Source: Mycobacteriaceae bacterium (GTDB lineage Bacteria > Actinomycetota > Actinomycetes > Mycobacteriales > Mycobacteriaceae). From it: a DNA stretch of 12,966 nt. Made by a program: the position numbers and the translations under genes. Every line of letters begins with the position of its first letter. Position 1 is the first letter of the stretch. The notes beneath the pieces are model-generated. The model made no database searches and had not been told where the DNA came from. It saw only the letters and a program-made list of their open reading frames with translations. Where the stretch lies: positions 1 through 12,966 of the forward strand of contig JAFAWC010000050.1 of assembly GCA_019242135.1 (NCBI GenBank), read 5' to 3'. Below, piece by piece: positions 7,286-12,966 of this stretch.

Positions 7286-7601
7286 TCCGACGTTCCCGTG
7301 GTTGCCCGATAATCGACGCCGAGTCGATCGCGAAGGCACCGGTTCAGCAAAAACACGTTCCCGCGTTGCGGGGGCGTGCTAAATTCCTGCCGATGTGATC
7401 TGGCGAACCGGACGTGGTGGCTTCGACGTATGTTTTGCGGTCTTAGCGTCGCGCGGACAGCCAGGGTGCGGGTTTGCTGTCACCGAGGCCCGGGACGACG
7501 GACGGGACGCCAATTTCCTGGGCGCCCGGCTCGGTTGTACGACGAGGGTAGCGGCCAGCTGCTCATTACCACCCGGTTGGATCAACACAGCAAAGGCGAC
7601 C
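7286..7601. other. Non-coding gap between coaX and lprF
   Basis: This 316-base stretch marks the join between the pantothenate operon and the lipid genes. It contains the hairpin at 7354-7378 and two TANNNT hexamers, TAAATT (7380-7385) and TATGTT (7429-7434), that could be -10 elements for lprF; neither has a convincing -35. Open frames run through it, including one continuous with lprF, but their translations resemble nothing I know and they lack ribosome-binding sites. No tRNA, integrase or IS end is visible at the join. Confidence 0.5.
7354..7378. terminator. Strong hairpin downstream of coaX, candidate operon terminator
   Basis: An 11-bp stem with two G-T wobbles: left arm CACGTTCCCGC (7354-7364), loop GTT, right arm GCGGGGGCGTG (7368-7378). 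It lies 69 bases after the coaX stop and 224 bases before lprF. On the plus strand it is followed by CTAAATTCC, not a T-run; many mycobacterial terminators lack one. On the minus strand the stem is followed directly by five Ts (AAAAA at 7349-7353), so it also has the classical form for transcription coming from the right. No minus-strand gene is seen here. Confidence 0.55.
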
Positions 7602-8474
7602 ATGAATGGCCTGATACCGCAGAAGAACATCTCTCAACGACGTCTAACTCGTCGACCATCACCGTTGGTGTCTGTCGCGATCCTGGTCGCGGCGACCCTT
7701 TTCGCGATGGTCATGACGGGATGCGGGTCCAAATCGTCGACGGGCAACTCTCCGACGACGTCGGCGACCGCAGCATCCGGAACCTCTGCCACGACCGCGA
7801 CGTCTGCAGGTCAAACGCCGGACGCCGCAAAGCTGTTGCAAGAGAGTTCTAAGACGACGGAAACCCTGCGTACTCTCCACATCGCTTTAACCGCAACTAA
7901 TATGACTAAACTGCCGGTGTCGAGCGTCAATGCCGACGTGAGCAGCGAGCAGCAGGGCAACGGTCAGGCGGTCGGCGACGCGAAGTTCCGGGCAACGCCT
8001 GATGCACCGTTCGTCGACACCTCGTTCCTCGTCACGAACAGGATCTTCTACACCAAGGGCCCCGACGGCAAGTACAACAACGTAGGCCCGTCGGAGAAGA
8101 TCTACGACCCTGCCGTGATCCTCGATAAGGACAAGGGCCTGGCCAACGTGATCAAGCAGGTGCAGAACCCGAAGGTTGATGGAAAGGAAACGGTTAATGG
8201 CGTCGCGACTGTGAAAGTGTCCGGAACCATCGACGCTTCTGTGATTGATCCGGTCATTCCCACATTGGGGCAGGGCGGTGGCTCGCTTCCCATCACCTTG
8301 TGGATCGCCGACGTCACTCCAGCCGCAACAACCACAACCATCCCGTCGGACCAGCCGTCGCCCGGCAACGGTCCGAATCTGGTGCAGATGCAGGTCACCA
8401 AGGACCAGGGCTCCGTCAACGTGGCGTTCTCGAACTGGGCCAAGCCGGTCACGATCCCATCACCAACGGGGTAA
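7602..8474 (+). CDS. lprF: Lipoprotein LprF (LppX/LprAFG family)
   Basis: A 290-residue secreted lipoprotein. The ATG at 7602 is chosen because AAAGG lies five bases upstream and the product starts MNGLI, as LprF of M. tuberculosis (Rv1368) does; the frame is open further upstream without support. Arg-rich residues 13-18 precede a hydrophobic stretch (22-37) and the lipobox VMTGC, with Cys41 the lipidated residue. A Ser/Thr/Ala linker leads to the LppX_LprAFG domain (about 75-285), with GNGQAVGDAK, FLVTNRIFYTKGPDG, EKIYDPAVILDKDKGL and SGTIDASVIDP. The family forms a half-barrel with a lipid-binding cavity; LprF was crystallised with a triacylated glycolipid and reported to interact with KdpD. 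A Thr/Pro-rich insert (ATTTTIPSDQPSPGNG) is longer than in M. tuberculosis LprF (261 residues as recalled). It acts at the outer face of the membrane. Confidence 0.92.
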   Translation: MNGLIPQKNISQRRLTRRPSPLVSVAILVAATLFAMVMTGCGSKSSTGNSPTTSATAASGTSATTATSAGQTPDAAKLLQESSKTTETLRTLHIALTATNMTKLPVSSVNADVSSEQQGNGQAVGDAKFRATPDAPFVDTSFLVTNRIFYTKGPDGKYNNVGPSEKIYDPAVILDKDKGLANVIKQVQNPKVDGKETVNGVATVKVSGTIDASVIDPVIPTLGQGGGSLPITLWIADVTPAATTTTIPSDQPSPGNGPNLVQMQVTKDQGSVNVAFSNWAKPVTIPSPTG

Positions 8475-8496
8475 GAGGCCGGCGTGACCTTCGGAT

Positions 8497-8561
8497 TGGG
8501 AACCGGCCCGGATGTCCGGTGCGGCCATGCGAGCCGCTGGCCGGCTCCGGGCCGGTTCTCG
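8497..8561. terminator. Long inverted repeat 22 bases after lprF, candidate terminator
   Basis: GAACCGGCCCGGA (8500-8512) and TCCGGGCCGGTTC (8546-8558) are perfect 13-base reverse complements; the stem extends three more pairs outward with two wobbles. On the same axis of symmetry an inner stem, GCGGC (8521-8525) with GCCGC (8533-8537), closes a seven-base loop, leaving an internal loop of eight bases on each side. No T-run follows. Its place straight after the lprF stop suggests transcription termination or mRNA end protection; it could instead be a remnant of a mobile repeat. Confidence 0.5.
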
Positions 8562-8737
8562 TCCGCGCATCATCATTGTCAAGTCGTTGCGAGTCACCGA
8601 CTGAGTGCAGCGCACCGCCAAAGCGGCTGAACTAAGGGATTGTTCAGTGAGACCGCGGCGTGTCGCTCGAGCCACGCGGCGCGACCTTGCCGGCGGATTC
8701 GGGCGCCGTGGTCGCGCTACCGTCTGGCTCGGGGCCA

Positions 8738-8830
8738 GTGATGGGCCTCTCGGGCGAAGAACAGAGGCGTGTGATGAGCCTCTCGGGCGAAGAACAGAGC
8801 GCTCGCGATGAGCGCTCGCGCGGGAGTAGG
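8738..8830 (+). repeat. Three copies of the ATGA repeat upstream of the desaturase gene
   Basis: Copies are at 8738-8770, 8771-8804 and 8805-8830 (the last shortened). The first two share GCCTCTCGGGCGAAGAACAG; the third, GCGATGAGCGCTCGCG, is closest to the second unit at 5066-5097. Each has an ATG followed by G or A, and copies two and three carry TGATGAG or CGATGAG. Their 33- and 34-bp spacing shifts the frame from unit to unit, so the copies end and begin short frames. They belong to the same broad family as 5034-5097 and 8971-9102, though the 3' halves differ. Confidence 0.75.
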
Positions 8831-8954
8831 TGGGTCTCGAGATGACGCCAAGAATCCTTTGAGGATCTACCAAGGTGACGATCCGACGCTGGGATTCGCT
8901 TCGCCGGATCAGCATTCCGCCAGACTTCGTCCCGATCAGACCCGGAGCAACGAG

Positions 8955-10556
8955 ATGACCAACAACCTCGCCGATGAGCCGCTTGCGCGAAGAGCGCTGG
9001 CTCCCGATGAGCGGCTTGCGCGAAGAGCGCTGGCTCCCGATGAGCCGCTTGTGCGAGGAGCGTCGGCTCCCGATGAGCAGCTTGCGCGAAGAGCATTCGG
9101 TCCCGAAGCCCAGGAGGGCCCCGCCCGTCGCCCGCCTCATCCGCCCGGCGGACCACCGATGTCAAACGTCTGGGTTTACAACGGAAAAGCCTACGATCTG
9201 ACGGACTGGATCTCTAAGCATCCGGGGGGCGCCTTTTTCATTGGTCGAACGAGAAATCGCGATATCACCTCGATCATCGGGTCTTATCACCGCAATCCGG
9301 AAGTGATCGAAAAGATTCTGCAGCGGTTTGCGTTGGACCGCGACGCAACTCCTCGAGACATCCATCCGAAGAACAATGCACCGGCGTTTCTGTTCTCCGA
9401 CGACTTCAACAGCTGGCGAGACACGCCGAAATATCGCTTCGACGACAAGAACGATTTGCTCCACCGCATGAAGACGCGACTGAGGGAGCCGTATCTCGCC
9501 GCGCGCATGAAGCGAATGGACACCCTGTTCAACGTCGTGGTTGGGTTGCTCGCCGTCGCCTACTTCGCTGTTCAGGCTCTGCGGCTCGTCGAGCGTGCGT
9601 GGATGCCGTTGCCGGTCTTCGTGATCGCGATGGTCGTGCTGCGCAGTTCCCTGACCGGGTTCGGTCATTACGCGATACACCGACGGCAAAAGGGCATTAC
9701 CCGGTTCCTCGCCAGCACATTCGATTTGAACTATGTGGCGCTGGCGTTGGTCGTGGCTGACGGTCACACCCTGCTGCATCACCCGCACACGCAGAGTGAA
9801 GTCGATATCAAGAAGAACGTTTTCACCATGATGATGCGGCTCCCCCGCCTATACCGGATACCCGTCCACACCGTGCACAAGTTTGGGCACATGCTCTGCG
9901 GAATGACCATCCGGGTCGTGGACGTCGTGAGAATCACGCGCAAGGTTGGTGTCGAGCAGCTTTACGGCAATTGGCGCAACGCGCTTCCGCACTTCATCGG
10001 GTCGTCCGGCGTTCGATTGCTGCTGCTCGGGGAAATGATCGCTTTCGTGATCGCCGGCGACTTCTGGGCATGGGTCCTGCAGTTCGTCGTGACATTGTGG
10101 GTCAGCACGTTCCTGATTGTCGCGAGCCACGATTTCGAAGAGCAGACCGGCACCGAGCAGCGCCGCGCGGGCACCGAAGACTGGGGCATACAGCAACTTG
10201 AGGACGCGTACGACCTCAAGGTCGTGGGCAACCGCTATGTCGACTGCTTCCTGTCGGCTGGCCTCAGTTCGCACCGCGTCCACCACGTGCTCCCTTACCA
10301 GCGCAGCGGATTCGCCAACATCGCCACCGAAGAAGTGCTGCGCGACGAGGCGGCGACATTCGGCGTCCGATGGCTTCCCGCGAAGAGTTTCGTCACGGAC
10401 CGGCTTCCGAAGCTCTGCCGGACGTATCTGTTGTCCCGCTCCCGCCAGGCTGAGGAGCGGAACTGGGGCTTCGTCCGCGAGCACTGCTCGGCGGGCGCCT
10501 TGAAAACCAGCGTCGCCTATGCGGCCGGCGGATTCGTCGGACTCGGCTCGGTCTAA
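8955..10556 (+). CDS. Cytochrome b5-fused membrane fatty-acid desaturase/hydroxylase (Rv1371 homologue)
   Basis: A 533-residue membrane enzyme. Residues 72-130 form a cytochrome b5 domain (VWVYNGKAYDLTDW) with haem-ligand candidates His89 in HPGG and His112 in SYHRNP. The rest is a fatty-acid desaturase/hydroxylase-type diiron domain with His boxes H238YAIH242, H271TLLHH276 and H440RVHH444, and helices at about 190-210, 215-235, 255-270 and 350-390. It probably desaturates or hydroxylates an acyl chain using electrons from its own b5 domain; the substrate is unknown. ATG 8955 is chosen because GGAG (8944-8947) lies seven bases upstream. The frame is open to ATG 8808 without support, and ATG 9159 would also keep the whole b5 domain. 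Residues 7-50 are four 11-residue repeats; removing them leaves 489 residues, the length I recall for Rv1371. Pks18 follows 11 bases later. Confidence 0.87.
   Translation: MTNNLADEPLARRALAPDERLARRALAPDEPLVRGASAPDEQLARRAFGPEAQEGPARRPPHPPGGPPMSNVWVYNGKAYDLTDWISKHPGGAFFIGRTRNRDITSIIGSYHRNPEVIEKILQRFALDRDATPRDIHPKNNAPAFLFSDDFNSWRDTPKYRFDDKNDLLHRMKTRLREPYLAARMKRMDTLFNVVVGLLAVAYFAVQALRLVERAWMPLPVFVIAMVVLRSSLTGFGHYAIHRRQKGITRFLASTFDLNYVALALVVADGHTLLHHPHTQSEVDIKKNVFTMMMRLPRLYRIPVHTVHKFGHMLCGMTIRVVDVVRITRKVGVEQLYGNWRNALPHFIGSSGVRLLLLGEMIAFVIAGDFWAWVLQFVVTLWVSTFLIVASHDFEEQTGTEQRRAGTEDWGIQQLEDAYDLKVVGNRYVDCFLSAGLSSHRVHHVLPYQRSGFANIATEEVLRDEAATFGVRWLPAKSFVTDRLPKLCRTYLLSRSRQAEERNWGFVREHCSAGALKTSVAYAAGGFVGLGSV
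8971..9102 (+). repeat. Four in-frame 33-bp ATGA repeat units inside the desaturase gene
   Basis: Units at 8971-9003, 9004-9036, 9037-9069 and 9070-9102 are exactly 33 bp each. All start CCGATGAG; units 1 and 2 differ by a single base, unit 3 by several, unit 4 mostly at its 3' end. In the host frame they encode DEPLARRALAP, DERLARRALAP, DEPLVRGASAP and DEQLARRAFGP. The 5' half matches unit 2 at 5066-5097 (GATGAGC..CTTGCGCGAA). Flanking host sequence is MTNNLA before and EAQEGPARRPPHPP after. The near-identity of units 1 and 2 implies recent expansion. Confidence 0.95.
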
Positions 10557-10567
10557 GGGAGATTGTC

Positions 10568-11785
10568 GTGACAACTCCGCAGGCAAGGAGCGAGGTAGGT
10601 ACCGCGCACGCGAGGAGCAAGACAAGTGTCGGTACCGAAGAGGGCGCTATCCGCGCGCCCGCCGGTCTTCGGGAACTGCCGCCGGCACCTCCGACCACGG
10701 TCGCAGTCATCGAGAAGATCGCGACTGGTGCCCCGGGCCGCGTGGTAGATCAGCGCCTCGCCGCCGAGCAGATCGCCGGGTTCTTTGCGGCAGATGCCCG
10801 GCAGCGCGAGCGGATTGTGCGGGTGTATCAGAAGACCTGCGTGACCACTCGCCGGTTGGCGGTGGATCCGCTCGATGACGGGTTCGACGCGTTTCGGCGG
10901 CGCCCTGCCACGATCCGGGATCGGATGAACCTGTTTTCTCAGCACGCGGCCCCGCTGGCGGGGGAGGTGGCCGGTCGGGCGCTGGCTGGTCGTGACCCGG
11001 CCCGGATCGGGCTGCTGGTGTTTGTGACCAGCACCGGTTTCATCGCACCGGGCGTGGACGTGGCGATCGTCAAGCAGCTTGGGTTGTCGCCGTCGGTTTC
11101 GCGTGTGGTGGTCAATTTCATGGGGTGTGCGGCGGCGATGAACGGCCTTCGCATCGCTACCGACTTCGTCCGGGTCCACCCGGATCTTAAGGCGATGGTG
11201 GTGTGCATCGAGTTATGTTCGGTAAACGCCGTTTTCGCCGACAACATCAACGACGTGATCATCTCCAGCCTGTTTGGCGATGGCTGCGCGGCGGTGGTGA
11301 TCGGCGCGAGTCAGGTCCAGCATCCGCTGCCCCCTGGCAAAGTGGTGATACGCGACACCTTCAGCCGGCTTCTCGATGACGCCGAGGACGGTATCGTACT
11401 AGGCGTCAATCACAACGGAATCACGTGTGAGCTCTCCGAGGACCTCCCTGACTACATTTACTCCGGTGTCGATCCTGTCATCACAAAGGTCTTAACCGAC
11501 AACGGATTACACAAATCCGACGTGGATCTGTGGGCGATTCATCCCGGTGGTCCGAAAATCATCGAGCAGTCGGTGCGGTCATTGGGCATCGCCGCCCGCG
11601 CAGCCGCCCCGAGCTGGGAAGTATTGGCCCGCTACGGCAACATGCTCAGCGTGTCGCTGCTGTTCGTGCTGGAATTGATGGTGGCACAGGCAGAGTCGCC
11701 CAAAGCCATCTCGACTGGGGTTGCGTTCTCATTTGCGCCCGGTGTCGCGGTCGAAGGAATGGTGTTCGACATCGTTCGCGGTTGA
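10568..11785 (+). CDS. pks18: Type III polyketide synthase, Pks18-like alkylpyrone synthase
   Basis: A 405-residue chalcone-synthase-fold enzyme closely matching M. tuberculosis Pks18 (Rv1372). Pks18 takes long-chain acyl-CoA starters (about C12-C20) and extends them with malonyl-CoA to alpha-pyrones in the cytoplasm. The catalytic triad is complete: Cys187 in NFMGCAAAMN, His325 in WAIHPGGPK and Asn358 in YGNMLSVS. Each is 12 beyond the Pks18 numbers (175, 313, 346), and the whole protein is 12 residues longer (393 in Pks18). TSTGFIAPGVDVAIV and SLFGDGCAAVVIG are also typical. The start is GTG 10568, with GGGAG (10557-10561) six bases upstream. The extra length falls in the N-terminal 35 residues, which hold a small duplication. 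It sits between the desaturase/hydroxylase (11-bp gap) and an exporter, suggesting one operon for making and exporting a modified alkylpyrone. Confidence 0.94.
   Translation: MTTPQARSEVGTAHARSKTSVGTEEGAIRAPAGLRELPPAPPTTVAVIEKIATGAPGRVVDQRLAAEQIAGFFAADARQRERIVRVYQKTCVTTRRLAVDPLDDGFDAFRRRPATIRDRMNLFSQHAAPLAGEVAGRALAGRDPARIGLLVFVTSTGFIAPGVDVAIVKQLGLSPSVSRVVVNFMGCAAAMNGLRIATDFVRVHPDLKAMVVCIELCSVNAVFADNINDVIISSLFGDGCAAVVIGASQVQHPLPPGKVVIRDTFSRLLDDAEDGIVLGVNHNGITCELSEDLPDYIYSGVDPVITKVLTDNGLHKSDVDLWAIHPGGPKIIEQSVRSLGIAARAAAPSWEVLARYGNMLSVSLLFVLELMVAQAESPKAISTGVAFSFAPGVAVEGMVFDIVRG
10583..10637 (+). repeat. Imperfect duplication at the 5' end of pks18
   Basis: GCAAGGAGCGAG...GGTACCG (10583-10604) recurs as GCGAGGAGCAAG...GGTACCG (10610-10637) with six extra bases, giving the peptide pair ARSEVGT and ARSKTSVGT. 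It lies in the N-terminal region that is variable among Pks18 proteins and ahead of the catalytic fold. Length changes keep the frame. Confidence 0.55.
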
Positions 11786-11823
11786 CCGCAAACGAATGAC
11801 GACGTGAAAAGGGCGCAACAACA

Positions 11824-12966
11824 ATGGAACTCATCAAACTCCTGTTCACGATCTCGCGAGCCCGGGTCGTGGTCGTGTTCGCCGCCGGCTTGGTCAGCGG
11901 GGTGGCCAACACCTACCTGTTGACCCTGATCGGCAGTGTGCTGTCGCCAGAAGTCCACCACGGCGCCGCTGTGCAGCGGTTTGCGGTGACCGCGTCGGTG
12001 GCGCTGATCAGTACCGTGCTCTCGCAGCTGCTGCTGATCCGGCTCAGCCAGGACGCGATCTATCAGCTGCGCGCGCAGTTGAGTTCGGGCGTTGTCTCAG
12101 CGCCGCTGGAGCATCTGGAACGGCTGGGTGTGCACCGACTGATGGCTACCTTGACCGAGGATGTACAGGCGTTGTCGCAAGCGGTGGCGGCCTTGCCGAA
12201 TATCTGCGTCGACGCGGTCACCGTCCTGGGCTGCTTTGTGGTACTCGCACTGGTGTCGGGGCCGATCTTCGCCGTCACGGTGTCCGGTACGGCACTGAGC
12301 ATCCTTGGCGTGGAGCTGGTCCTGCGCCGCGTGCGACGCCTGTACCGGCAGGCTCGCGAGAGCGAGGATGCCCTGCTCAGGTCATTTCAGACGGCGCTCG
12401 TGGGCATTAAGGAGCTCAAACTGCATCGGGGTCGGCGCCACGCCTTCATGGATCGTCACCTGCTCGGCGCTGCCGGTGACCTGCGAGGTCAAAACGTGGC
12501 CGCCGGTACCCGGTTCTCACTGGCCCACGGCTACGGCCGGGTGCTGCAACTGCTCACCATGTCCGCGATCTTGTTCGTTCTCGCCCGAGCGCTGGAGCTG
12601 CCGCGCCCGGTCATGGTGACCTACATCCTGGTCACCATCTTCTTGGGAATGCCGATGCAGAGTTTCATGTCACGCATCCCCGACCTGCTGCGCGGTGGCG
12701 TGGCATTGGCCAAGATCCGCTCCATGAAGCTGTCCATGCAGGAGAGCACCGACGAGCAGCAGCTGCCCTACATCGAGCGATCCCCGGCCACTGAGGCCCG
12801 CCTCGAGCTCACCAACCTGAGCTACACCTACCCAGCGGAGCCAATCCCGCCGCACGGCCCTGGTATGCCGCCCGGCCCTGGTATGCCGCCCGGCCCTGGT
12901 ATGCCGCCCGGCCGGGGTATGCCGCCCGGCCCCGGTCTGCGGCACCGCCCCCGTATGCGGCCCCGC
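11824..12966 (+). CDS. Cyclic-peptide-type ABC exporter, fused permease/ATPase (3' end outside window)
   Basis: The frame from ATG 11824 is open to the window end (381 codons), with no stop. AAAAGGG (11807-11813) lies ten bases upstream. Residues 1-280 form a six-helix exporter domain: ISRARVVVVFAAGLVSGVANTYLL opens it as in PvdE/SyrD/YojI-like proteins, helices lie near 10-33, 54-75, 122-145, 147-165 and 242-277, and the segment FQTALVGIKELKLHRGRRHAF (373-393 of a typical numbering, here about 189-209) is the family's GxKELKL coupling motif. The ATPase domain begins at about 325 (ARLELTNLSYTYP, with the A-loop Tyr), but then runs into a Gly/Pro/Met repeat, and Walker A is beyond the window. 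The family exports cyclic lipopeptides and siderophore precursors across the inner membrane. Next to pks18 and lprF it may export a lipid product; this is inference. Confidence 0.85.
   Translation, partial: MELIKLLFTISRARVVVVFAAGLVSGVANTYLLTLIGSVLSPEVHHGAAVQRFAVTASVALISTVLSQLLLIRLSQDAIYQLRAQLSSGVVSAPLEHLERLGVHRLMATLTEDVQALSQAVAALPNICVDAVTVLGCFVVLALVSGPIFAVTVSGTALSILGVELVLRRVRRLYRQARESEDALLRSFQTALVGIKELKLHRGRRHAFMDRHLLGAAGDLRGQNVAAGTRFSLAHGYGRVLQLLTMSAILFVLARALELPRPVMVTYILVTIFLGMPMQSFMSRIPDLLRGGVALAKIRSMKLSMQESTDEQQLPYIERSPATEARLELTNLSYTYPAEPIPPHGPGMPPGPGMPPGPGMPPGRGMPPGPGLRHRPRMRPR
12856..12963 (+). repeat. 18-bp tandem repeat in the exporter ATPase domain
   Basis: Six 18-bp units from 12856: the first three are identical (GGCCCTGGTATGCCGCCC), the fourth has two changes, and the fifth and sixth are degenerate. 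In frame they encode GPGMPP three times, then GRGMPP, GPGLRH and RPRMRP. The repeat may continue past the window. It falls between the A-loop and where Walker A should follow. Confidence 0.93.

Larger units (their letters stand above)
8475..8954. other. Intergenic region between lprF and the desaturase gene
   Basis: This 480-base stretch holds the inverted repeat at 8497-8561 and three copies of the ATGA repeat at 8738-8830. A 68-codon frame (GTG 8605 to TGA 8811) ends in an ATGA that overlaps ATG 8808, which is itself in frame with the desaturase gene; it encodes an Arg-rich sequence (RPRRVARATRRDL) with no family I recognise and looks like translated repeat and spacer. In M. tuberculosis the matching gap between Rv1368 and Rv1371 carries an IS6110 copy; no transposase is seen here. 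I see no convincing promoter. Confidence 0.5.

Noticed and set aside
7395..7601. Upstream start for lprF
   Set aside because: It would place about 69 residues before the signal peptide, which is incompatible with a lipoprotein. ATG 7602 has AAAGG upstream and matches the MNGLI start of LprF.
7376..7852. 158-codon plus-strand frame overlapping the start of lprF
   Set aside because: Its translation is Cys/Arg-rich with no domain, and it overlaps the signal-peptide region of a clearly identified lipoprotein in another frame.
8808..8954. ATG 8808 as the start of the desaturase gene
   Set aside because: The frame is open, but the 49 extra codons are translated repeat and spacer with no family match. 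ATG 8955 has a well-placed GGAG and gives the expected Rv1371 length once the repeats are removed.
8971..9102. CRISPR array
   Set aside because: The four 33-bp units are contiguous with no unique spacers, and they are translated in frame with a real gene.
12670..12945. Minus-strand frame with an AGRHTR repeat at the window end
   Set aside because: It is the reverse reading of the 18-bp repeat and the exporter gene; the plus-strand frame has clear family motifs.

Overview
The window is GC-rich, every gene reads on the plus strand, and gene order and protein sequence point to a Mycobacterium, probably a slow grower. From memory, the residues match M. tuberculosis: FolP1 (Asp86, Asn105, Lys213), FolB (Glu22, Tyr54, Lys99), PanD, PanC, LprF and Pks18. 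The species cannot be named from the sequence.

Region 1 (1-2624) is a tightly packed folate operon: the 3' part of folE, then folP, folB and folK, each joined by a 4-8 bp overlap, then a small four-helix membrane protein (DUF3180) one base later. Region 2 (2678-4006) is an actinobacterial membrane protein with a coiled coil and a repeat-rich, probably disordered tail. It may have its own leaderless promoter. Region 3 (4084-7285) is the pantothenate/CoA block: a Rossmann/DUF2520 dehydrogenase-like protein, panC, panD and coaX, in the order of M. tuberculosis Rv3603c-Rv3600c. A strong hairpin follows coaX.

Region 4 (7602 to the end) replaces what follows coaX in M. tuberculosis. It holds homologues of lprF (Rv1368), Rv1371 (cytochrome b5 plus fatty-acid desaturase/hydroxylase) and pks18 (Rv1372, long-chain alkylpyrone synthase), then a cyclic-peptide-type ABC exporter cut by the window end. 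In M. tuberculosis the first three sit far away at Rv1368-Rv1372. Together they read as a possible lipid module: modify a long acyl chain, build an alkylpyrone, export it and carry it on a lipoprotein. This is inference.

The most unusual signal is a 32-34 bp repeat that starts with a CGATGAG-like core (ATGA, a joined start and stop). It occurs in three clusters: between the DUF2520 gene and panC (5034-5097), upstream of the desaturase gene (8738-8830), and as four exact 33-bp units inside the desaturase coding sequence (8971-9102), where it adds a tandem 11-residue peptide. Unrelated in-frame tandem repeats occur in the region 2 protein (54 bp) and in the exporter's nucleotide-binding domain (18 bp), so in-frame repeat growth recurs across the window.
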